Assembly (NCBI GenBank): GCA_029237695.1
Contig: CM055272.1
Location: 16,666,042-16,730,041 of the forward strand
Direction: 5' to 3'
From: Conchocele bisecta
Taxonomy: Eukaryota > Mollusca > Bivalvia > Lucinida > Thyasiridae
Length of the DNA stretch: 64,000 nt
This document shows positions 10,630 to 22,100 of the stretch, piece after piece (the stretch's first letter is position 1; each line of letters opens with the position of its first letter). The notes under the pieces are model-generated. The model was not told the origin of the DNA. It searched no databases and worked only from the letters and a program-made list of their open reading frames with translations. The position numbers and the translations under genes are program-made.

Positions 10630-13600
10630 GTATGTATATGTGGCTTCGGCTGTCTACTGTCTATTCCACATTTTGCTGCCGACAAACGTTTGACTTATGT
10701 TCACCTTGTTTGTAGGGCAAATGAGTTTTTTTATTATTATTATTATCAAGGCTGCCAGCTTGGGGATTAGTTTAATGATAACGATGCATTTGTTAAAAGT
10801 TGTGTTAAAGTATATCTCTGCAACCGTAAGTCAGATTGACTTGAAATGCTATGTGCTCATTAGTCGTTGTCCACATTTTCTTTCTGTGGCCCACTCATGT
10901 GGCCCCTGTGCCCATTGTCAAGGTCAAATGAGTTAGAAATGATTTATTAGGTCATACTGCCACGGTTGGTATGTAACTCACTGTGGGGAGGAAGTGTGTA
11001 TTCATGCCTGGCTAGCTCAGTTGGTTAGAGCGATGGTACGGTAAACCAGAGGTCCCGGGTTCGAGCTCTGGGCCGGTGCACATTTTTCTCACCCTGTGAT
11101 CCGTAAACCCCTGCTCACTTGCTCTAGTCTGTATCAGAGCTCCAGATAAGTTTTGTATCTAAAGAGCATTACCGTATAATTCCAGCACAAAAATATTTAC
11201 ACAATTCCCTAACATTTGATTGGTCCGTAGCAAGTCTCTGTCCAAAATTTATATCCCAGTAAACTCCCATGCCGAACTACTTTCCATAACCGTGAAGCGC
11301 AGTTAAAATAATTCTTAAGAAAACGGAAAATAAACACATTTTCTTGATGAATTTATTTCAAATGCTGGAATTATAAGGAATGAATGTCCTTTTTGTGGAA
11401 TTTATCGGGGATATAAACATGGAAAAGTCGTGGGAATACTGGGGCCTTCGTCCAGTATTCCCGCGACTTTTCCAAGTTTATACCCCGATAAATTCCACAA
11501 AAAGGCCATTCATTCCTTTAATACGCCCAGATTTCAAATGCGTATTTTACTTTTACAAATGTATTATTGATTTTCTTCCTTTTTAAACAGGGAACAAATG
11601 ATAATTTATTTTTTAAAAATTCACTTATTTGAGCAGCAAAAAGCAAACACTGTTTGCAGCTCAACTAAGTAAATTTTCAACTTTATTACCGTATATTCAC
11701 AACTCAGTTTGAAAATCAATGCGTATTTTCACATTGCTGTGAGTATTTCGTACTCCCACTTTTGATAATCAATGCGTATTCTGCTAAGACAAGCGCGTAA
11801 AATCCGCCAATAGGCACCTTATCTGGAGCCCTGTATATGTATACCCCCCAGGGACTGCTGTGATCACGGCGAGCCAGGCTGCACTGTGGACGGACGGACG
11901 GTACTACCTACAGGCGTCCACTCAGATGGACTCGAACTGGGCACTCATGAAGGATGGTAATTATGGCCGTGACTGGAGAATTGTGGCTGTGACTGGAGAA
12001 ATGGGGCTGTGGCTGGAGAAATGGGGCTGGGGCTGTGACTGGAGAAATGGGGCTTATGGGTTTTGTGGCAGAAGCCCATTTTCCCATTGTCCAAAGCCAC
12101 AGCCACATATGTGACTGTGACTTGAGAAATGGGGCCTATGGGCTTTCGTCCTATGGGCTTGGCGACGAGTGTAGATCCAGATCAGCCTGTGCATCTGCAC
12201 AGTCTGATCTAGATCTGCACTGTTCACCGTTCCATCAATGAAACACTTGTCATGCTTCTAACAAGCAATATAAGTAGTTTTCAGCCTACAGGAGTGTGCT
12301 ATTTGATCAGGAGCTACACTGGTCACAAAACCAATAAGCCTTATTTCTCCGTCACATGCACCATTATAGTTAACCCATCAATGACACGATACAATTATAG
12401 TAGTTTGAACCTTTTTAGGGGAAGCAAACATCCTATTTTCTTTATTTCATCTCGAAAGTATATGTTGTTACCACTCATTTGAACTGTCTCGATGAGACGA
12501 TTCAAATGAGTGGTAGCAACATATACCTTTATGGAGAAATAAACAAAATAATGAGATTTTTCAACAAAAATTATCGTATCCTTAGGCTGAAATGGGTGAA
12601 TACAGGCACTGGGTATTGATACATCCAGGGTTCCTGGAAAGTCATGGAATTTGGAAAAATGGATTCCAGGCCTGGAATGTCATGGAATTTGCCTCTTTTT
12701 CTGAAAAGGTCATTGAAAGTCATGGCATTTGGATTCCAGTCCAATTATTGGTGTTTTTGAGGAAATTTCAGTGCAATTTCATGATTTCGAGCCAAACGAT
12801 TTGTTGTTGCAAGGGCACCTGGCACCAAATCACGATTTTGTCAGAACTACTTCTTCTTTCCCCAACACAGGTGTATTCCAGGCTCAAAATGGCTCAAGTT
12901 ATGAGTCGATAAGCCGTAAAACACTGTTTCATCAGCTTCATCCACGCAAATATGGGTCCTTGAATTTCGAACAACAGGGACCCGTTTCACTAACCTTCGT
13001 ACGACTAAAATATTTGTAAGTGCAAATTTAGGATTGTCTGTAAATTTCAATTGATGGATTTACATTTATTGAGCATAGGCTGCATATGCAGCCTATGCTC
13101 AATAAATGTAAATCCAACAATTGTTTACAAGAAGACATTGTTAATGTGAAATTTACAGACTATCATAATTTTGCACTTACGAACATTTTAGTCGTAGGAA
13201 GTTTAGTGAAACGGCCCCCAGGTCCTTGAAAGTCAGGGAAAAGTCATGGAATTTGGTCTTCCCAAAAGAGTGGGATCCCTGTACACCACGTCTGTGTTAA
13301 AGGTACGTGCCCACTCAGCAGGCACACCATGTTCTTTATAGAGACATCATCTGAGACATTTTTCTGGCATTCATTCACCATTACCCCACGTATTGATTGG
13401 CATTACTATACATTTTATATCAGACGTAAAATTCCGCACTGGTATCAGGGGCGATAACCGTGTTTCCTTAAAATGTTAACGGACATTACTATTTATTCTC
13501 TGTATTTATTTTTTGATGTGCAATAATCATACTTTATAAACTGTAGAAAATATTATTTTTTCAGGTGACACATTTAATTAGTATAAATACTTAAAAAAAT

Positions 13601-16067
13601 ATCATGCCTCCTTTGTATATGAAAATAGCCTGATACCACCTCGCGTCACTATCAGTGCATATGCAGCCTATGCTCAATAAATGTAAATCCAATAATTGTG
13701 ACATTTACAGAATATCATAATTTTTCACTTACAAACATTTTAGTCGTACAAAGTTTAGTGAAACAGCCCCCAGGTGAGTGGGATAATGGGATTTTTAATG
13801 GGCATTTTTTGTGTGTCATAGGTCGGAGTCTTTCACCTGTGAGTCAGGCCACGTAATTCCGTTGACCTACGAGTTTGCAGGATGAGTTTGTCAACCGAAT
13901 TACACTGCCTGGGTTGGAGATACATGTATATGGAAGCATGCTATATAACTACTGTCTGTTCCACGTTTTTCTGCCGACAAACCTTTGGCTATTAAACACA
14001 TTAAATCTACCTTTTCATCAATAACAAAAAAGTCACCCTCCCCAAAAAAAAGTTATTTGATGGAGTTCCTTCAAATATTGATTTATCAATTTTCCTAGGA
14101 GAATTTAACATGGGACAAAAAGATGAAGAGTCACGAGGAGTCTAAAAACAATTTTGTTTGGAAATTGGCTCCGAAACGTGACTAGATAGTTTGGACATGA
14201 TGTAGGTAACTAAGAAAACAAAAGTTTTCAAACAGTTCACTTGAGCTCAGGGATCGGCCATTAGTTGCTGTACTATATGAATCATATTTGTTTTTACAAT
14301 TAAAATAGATTTGCATTATCAGTACATTATATTTGCAAATAATGAAGATATACAGTGAAACCTCTCTAAACCGGACACCCTGGGAAGTCCCCAGGGTGTC
14401 CGGCTTAGAGAGGTTTCACTATAAGTCAGGAATTTGATCATCCTGAGCCACAGCTGTGCCAAATAACCAAGAAACAAGAAAATTAAGACCACACGTGTTT
14501 CCCTGTTGTCCGGTTTAGAGAGGTTCCACTGTATTAAATAAATATTTATGAAGAATTATCCACAATGGTGATGTCTGGCACCCAGCTTCATTTACGTCAA
14601 CAGACTCGATTTGCTATTCAAATATTTCACCTATGTATACAAAATCAGACATTTGATCATTCTGAGCCATATTTGTCTGCTATGCGAACACAAACAGACA
14701 TTATCACCTGAAATAAATAACCACGAAACTCATTAAACAAAGATCGCAGGTGTTTTCTTGGTGTCCGGCTTAGAGAGGTTCCACTGTAAATCAGACATTT
14801 GATCATTTTGAGCCATAGTTGTGTGCTATGCGAACACGAACATACATTATCACCTGAAATAAATGACCACGAAACTCATTAAAATAAGATCGCAGGTGTT
14901 TTCTTGGTGTCCGGCTTAGAGAGGTTCCACTGTAAATCAGACATTTGATCATTCTGAGTCAAAGTTGTGTGCTATGCGATCACGAACAGACATTATCACC
15001 TGAAATAAATGACCACGAAACTCATTAAACAAAGATCCCAGGTGTTTTCTTGGTGTCCGGCTTAGAGAGGTTCCACTGTAAATCAGGCATTTGATCATTT
15101 TGAGTCATAGTTGTGTGCTATGCGAACACAAACAGACATTAACACCCGAGATAAATGACCAAGAAACTCATCAAAAATAAGATCGCAGGTGTTTTCTTGG
15201 TGTCTGGCTTAGAGAGGTTCCACTGTAAATCAGACATTTGATCATTTTGAGCCATATTTGTCTGCTATGCGAACACGAACAGACATTAACCCTTTCAACA
15301 CCACAGATCTCTATAGCGACAATGTTTGCAAACAGTGCAGATCCAGATGAGCCGGCTCGTAGCGAGCCGTCTCATCAGGATCTCCATTGTTTGTTAATAA
15401 TTTTAAACGTCGTACAGATTACCCTTTTAGAAGAATGGGATAATTTGAATGAACAAAATTAATGAAATAGCGTGAAACATTGGCATGGAACATCCTATTA
15501 AGTTACTTGGTATTGAAAGGGTTAACACCTGAGATAAATGACCAAGAAACTCATCAAAAATAAGATCATGTGTGTGTTCTTGGTGTCCGGTTTAAATAGG
15601 TTCCACTGTCCTGTACACAAAACACCCACATGATCGTACACTTCCTCTATGTTTGTAGGGTTGCCAACAACACCATCACAGGGGGAGTGGCTGTCTAAGG
15701 TGAGTCTGTAGTAGACGAGTGTTATAATCATGGCTGTGACTGGAGAAATGGGGCTTATGGGTTTTGTGGGTGCTGGTCGGGCGAACGAGATGGCGTAAAT
15801 TAACGGTAGGGGTTCCTCCTTATAGGATTCACTATGTGCCTGGTTTGGCCCTCGGTACGTTTTGATTGTTGGCTCTTTTGTTACCTGGGAGTTGAATTGG
15901 GTTATTCCCCATTATACAAGTAGTAAGATTATTACTGCTCTTACTGTTTTTGGGAGGGGCCAAGTGATTCTGGTGTGGCGAGGACCTGGCATCAGATCAG
16001 GATTGTTCTGATTTCAGGGTTGAATATATTGTTTTGTTATTGTAAATATTCAGTTCTGATTTTGGGA

Positions 16068-16134
<67 letters not shown>

Positions 16135-19100
16135 ATTTGTACATGTACTTGAACATTTACATGCACTTGTACAGGTAATATATGGTATTTAGTACTAAAC
16201 CCATTGACCCCGGCCTTAAATGACCTTAGCTGTTGATAGGCCGTTAAACCCCAACACACAAACAAAACTTATGGGTTTTGCAACAAGTGTAGATCCAGAT
16301 TAGACTGTGCATCCGCACAGTCAGATCAGTAGCCGATTTCATCAACATTGCAAAGTATACTTTACTAGCAAAGTATACTTTGAGGGAGCAATCATTTATT
16401 TTTCCTGAAATGCATTATTTCATATAGAACTAACAAATGCATATATTTCATGATTAAAAGTATGCAGAATTATTATACTGAATTTATTACATTATCACAG
16501 CCAAATTGGCTGTGATAATGTAATAAATTCAGTATAATAAAAATTAATAAATTTTTCAAAAAATTGAAAATTTCTCCCTCAAAGTATACTTTGCTAGTAA
16601 AGTATACTTTGCAATGTTGATGAAATGGGCTACAGGATCTGCACTGTTCGCCATCCCATCAAAACACCTGTCAAACAATATATACTGCTGTCGGGATACA
16701 CGAGTGCGCTATTTAATCAAGAGCTACACTGGTCGCAAATCTCATAAGCCCCATTTCTCCTGTCACAGCCAGAAATAGGTTACCAAACTTGGAAAATCAC
16801 CAGTAACCTCCCTTAGAACAACTTCTGGGGCTTCCTTAATGTTAGAATAGGCGGGAGTTTGTTGGTTTGACGTCCCGTTACTTAGTTTAAGCTAACCAAC
16901 GTGGTGTCAAACTGACAATCTCCACCAATTCCGCTGATTATACCCTGGAAGATACTCGTTTTCTTATAAATTTGCCGGCAAATACACAGTTTGAATCACC
17001 CTGTTTATTGTACATATTGTATTTCATTATTATATCCCCCGCAACGAGTTGTGGAGAGGTATACTGGAGTCAGGTTGTCCGTCCGTCCGTCCGTCCGTCC
17101 ATCTGTCCATCCGTCACACTTTTCGGTTAACCACTTTGTCACAGTTTCTTGTTTTTTTAATGTTTTTGTAAGAGTTTCTCAAATCACCTATAGTTTCTGT
17201 TTGCCTTCAGCTAATATCTTCATATTGCACACATGCATTACTTAGTACCTATACATCATTCCACATTAATATAATTACCCTCGCTACTGATCGTACATCC
17301 GTCCGTCTGTCTGTATATTTATTTGAAAGTTTGTGTACGAGTTTCTCAAATCACCTATAATTTCTGTTTGCTTTCAGCTAATATCTTCATATTGCACGCA
17401 TGCATTACTAAGTAACTTTTCTTCATTCAAAATTAATACAATTACTATCGCTACTAATTGTACTTTTGTCTATTTATTTATTTGAATGTTTTTGTATAAT
17501 ATCTTCATATTGCACACATGCATTACTAAGGAACGATTTTTCATTCCACATTAATACAATTACCCTCGCTATTGATCGTACGTCCGTCCGTCGTTCTGTT
17601 TGTTTATAATTATTTATTTGAAAGTTTTTGTAAGGGTTTCTCAAATAGGGGCCCTAAATGCGTCGACAGACCACATTTTCTAGTTTTGTTGGATGGTCTA
17701 TCAGGGCTCCAGATAAGGAATTAGTAATTGAGTATTTTCACTCCATCATTTCTGAAGCAATTGGGTATTTCAAAATTTTAATTGGGTAAAATAAAATCAC
17801 ACTACTGTTTACACATCAACATACAGCAATTATTGAATAGTTTGCTTCGAAATGAAAACAGGTCTTGGCAAGGAGACAATTCTAATGAAATACCAAGATG
17901 TGTTTTCATGGAAAATAAGAAAAATATGCTATACATGTGTTTGTGGTCTGGTTATTGTTTTCTGCAGCATGATGAAGGTACCACAAATTTGTTATTGCGT
18001 TTTGATACTCGCTACTTCTGATTTCAATTGGGTTTTGGCACTTTAAATTGGGTATTTACGCAAATACGCAGCTTATCTGGAGCTCTGGTCTATTACAGAT
18101 TTTGCCAGTTGGCGGGAGAGTTGGTGTGGATCCCTTTCTAATGGGAACAGGTAACTAAACTCACACCCATAGAAATACTCACTGATATGTAGCTGTGACT
18201 GGAGAAATTGGCAGATATATTTTGAGCGAGTGGCCGAGTGGTTCAAAGCGTCGGACTGCTGATCATACGGTCGTGGGTTCAAGCCTCGCCAGTGGCAATG
18301 CATTGTGCCCTTGAGCAAGACACTTTATCCACACTGCTTCAGTCCACCCAGCTGTAAATGGGTACCGGTTACCGGGAAAAAGTCAATTGTATTCGTTTGT
18401 ATGTACATTACATGTATATATAAATAAAATAAATATGATCCTGCACATAATCCCTGAAAAGGGGTGTTGCAGTATGTAAAGAAAGAAATAATTTGTGTCC
18501 ATTTTGGGTCGCGGTCGTACGAGAGAATCACCACATTTTGAGTCACCTGTGTATACTACAACATCCCAGTTTGGCTCCTATTGTATTCAACGTTGACCCA
18601 GAAACCGGTGAATGTCACCTTATCGGTGGACCTGTGTCGTGCAAAAAACTAACTTTGCTTTTATTGACACACCTGCTTATCGTACGAGAGATCTCTCGTA
18701 CATCGTACGAGAGATCTCTCGTACAATAAGCAGGTATGTCAATAAAAACAAACTTTCACCAAAAGTATATGTTGTTACCACTCAGTTGAACCGTCTCGTC
18801 GAGACGGTTCAACTGAGTGGTAACAACATGTACTTTCATTGAGAAATGAAGCTGTGGTCCCGTCTCTATATGACATTAGCTATATGACATTGGGACGTTA
18901 AACCCATTCACTTTTCAATACTGTAGGTTGTGAGTTCAATCCTCACCCTGGGCGTGATACTAGTAATACAGCAGAGCCTCTCTAAGCCGAACACCCTGGG
19001 AGGTCTCCAGGGTATCCGCGTTAGAGACGTTCCACTGTAAAACAGGCAGATAAGCACTACAAGAAGTGTTTATGTGGGTTGTGAACATGAACACATATTA

Positions 19101-22100
19101 ACATTAACACCTAAACTAAACCCACCATAATTAAGAACACCAATCTTTCTCGGTGTCCGGTTTAGCGAGGTTCGACTGTATTTCCATCCTGTGTGGGGTA
19201 AAACTTTAAACTGTAGCTCCATCTCTATATGACATTACCTGTTGCTGGGACGTTAAACCCATTCATTTTCACTATCCGTTTACAGACTCGTGGAAGCCGT
19301 TGTCTAAGCTGCTGAAGTCGAATGGTCACGCCCTGGTTGCCGTGCCACAGAATCTTGTGGACCTGGTGTGGGACGACCAGCCACCCCCACCCAATAATAA
19401 CCTCCTCTTACTTCCACTCGACTACACAGGTATTTGTGACTGGAGAAATGGGGCTTATGGTCTATGGCCAGTTTAGCTCCTGGGGCCCGTTTCACTAAAC
19501 TGCGTACGACTAAAATGTTCGTAGGTGCAAATTTAGGATCATCTGGAAATTATAATTGATGGATTTACATTTATTGAGCATAGGCTGCATATGCAGCCTA
19601 TGCTCAATAAATGTAAATCCAGTAATTGTTTACAATAAAAGAGTGTTAATGTGAAATTTACTGACTATCACAGTTTTGCAATTATGAACATTTTAGTCGT
19701 ACAAAGTTTAATTAAACGGCCCCCACATCCTCCCAATAGCTGACTGACTGGAGAAATGGGGCTTATGGGATTTATGACCAGTGTAGCTCCTAATCGACAC
19801 AATAACTACCTTCTTGTATTGCCACTCGATATACAGATATATATGACTGGAGAAATGGTGTTTATGGGATAAACTTGATATCAAAAGACACTAGCCTTGT
19901 ATACTCCAGTGCTCCAGATAAGGAATTAGTAATTGAGTATTGTCACTCCCATCATTTCTGAAGCAATTGGGTATTTCAAAATTTTAATTGGGTAAAATGA
20001 AATCACAGTACTGTTTACACATCAGACGGCAATTATTGAATAGTTTTGCTTCTAAATGAAGACATTTCTTGGCATTTCATTAGAATTGTCTCCTTGGAGA
20101 CAATTCTAAAGAAATAATAAGAATTGTCTCCTTGGAGACAATTCTAAAGAAATACAAAGATGTGTTTTCATGGAAAAATAAGAAAATTTTAATTGGGTAT
20201 TTAAGCAAATACGCAGCTTATCTGGAGCTTTAATACTCTATACAAGTAATAAATTTGCACTGAAGGCCCCTGTAGCCCATTTCACACAGATGACACGCTT
20301 TTTCTTGTGAAAAAAAAAAGGATTATTTTTATTTTTCACCAAAAGGGTATGTTGTTACCACTCATTTGAACCGTCTCGTCTCGTCGAGATGGTTCAAACG
20401 GTTCAACTGAGTGGTAACAACATATACTTTCATTGAGAAATAACAAAAATGGAAAACTAAATTGGTAAATTTCAATAACCCCCTATTAAGGGAAGCACAT
20501 TTAATTCACATTATTTTAAAGTCACTTTTTTTTTTTTTAAATTTTCGACCACATGGTCTTTATCAAAATAGTCTGTATTGGCAGTCCTATGTGACGTCCA
20601 TATTGTAGCAGTAAACTGGATGTTAAAAAGCTGGTTAACAAGATGTACCGAGAAGGTGTAATAACAAAAGATATGTAACAATATCTCATACCAAGGTATT
20701 CAAAAGCAGGAACGTTAAAAGGCAACCCAAAACTTCATAAATCCACCAAAGCCCCATTAAGAATAATAGTAAACGGTATGAATACCCCAACGGAGCGATG
20801 ACGGAGGTCGCGGAGTTCGAGTTGAACGAGTTTGTGACATAATCCCCGAGTTACATTCGCGATACAACAAACCGACTTCATAAACAAACATAAAGAAATT
20901 GAGGAGCCAATACTACAATCCTGTTTCTGGTGTCATGTTGAAAGGGTATTGGTACTACAATGGTAGCGGCGTAAATCGCTATCCTGGTTTACCACATGCG
21001 GCCCAATTTGCAATATTCATGTTTCTGGTATTGGGTGTCATGAGAGGGTTTTGATTTCGCGCGAGCCTGGGCTGTGCGTCGGATCGTGGGATCACGATAC
21101 ACATCGTGGTTTTGTGATTTGACGTATGGCCTTTGCGCGATGTCATGACATCCGGCTCATAACATCCGGTTTACTGCTACTTTATGGACGTCGCAATACA
21201 GTTACAAAATTTTCTATTTAAGGATAAATTTATTAATTTTTAGCTAGGTTTTTTTTTTTGGGCGGCGGGCGGCGGGCGGCGTCCACAATCAATGTTAAGT
21301 TTTCGTCCATTTTTTTGTTACTGTAACACATAGGACCAACAGACTTTCACAGCTCCATAACCAAGGGGTGCCCACCACATATCACTATCCAACATGTTAC
21401 CTTTTTTGGAACTTGACCCATTTTTTTCGCGCAGTCGACTTTTCAATGTTAACTTTTCGCGTTTACAATGTTAAGTTTTCGTGTTTAAGTCCATTTCTTT
21501 GGTACTGTACCACCTAGGACCACCAAACTTTCACAGCTTCATAACCAAGGGGTGCCCACCACATACAACGATCCAACATGTGACCATTTTTTTTACCTTG
21601 ACCTATTATTTCTACGTAATTGACATAGCCATTTTCAACATTAACCTTTTAACGTACGTCTGGTTAAAGTTTTTCGTTATACTATATTTCTGCAACTGCA
21701 TCGCCCATTACCTTGAAACTTCACATGGGTGTTTATCATCATCCATATTTTCATTCTACCCCCCAACCGTGCGGCCCCTGTGCCCAATTTCAAGGTCAAA
21801 TTACTTTGAATATTTTTGTTAAAGTTTTTTGTGTGCTATATCTCTGCAACTGCTTCACCCATTCCCTTGATACTTCACATGGGTGTTTATCATCATTGTC
21901 GCGCCCGCTTGCGGAAAGCGCGATATAGTCGGCATTTTGGCATATGTCTGTCTGTCCGGGCAAACATCAGGGGTTTAGGAGCTTAGGGTAAGGGTTAGTA
22001 ACATAAGGATTCCTTTGAAGTTCTTTGAACTTATTCTGTTAGCCCATAAAACCTTTTGAAGTTTAGGGGCTAGTCCTTTGATCTTTTATATAGCAAATAG

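Larger units (their letters stand above)
15732..16770. mobile_element. MITE-J split by SINE-1 and MITE-A
   Basis: The left end is tgtgactggagaaatggggc and the right end is gccccatttctcctgtcaca. SINE-1 (15767-16267) and MITE-A (16330-16632) interrupt it independently. Removing both restores the normal order of the J core (gtagatccagatta...atccgcacagtcagatca + ggatctgcactg). Confidence 0.8.

Noticed and set aside
11005..11081. Functional tRNA-Thr gene
   Set aside because: The base before the anticodon is C, the acceptor stem has mismatches and there is no clean terminator. A SINE head or pseudogene is more likely.
12592..13050. Overlapping 67-106-codon frames
   Set aside because: They lie across the hAT-like repeat and its nested MITE-E; no conserved motif.
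15340..15390. Hammerhead ribozyme (ctgatga-like sequence in the MITE-N centre and at 55155)
   Set aside because: The conserved GAAA core and three-stem layout are not present; it is a simple palindrome.
15975..16178. Proline-rich ORF
   Set aside because: It is translation of the poly-C tract in SINE-1.
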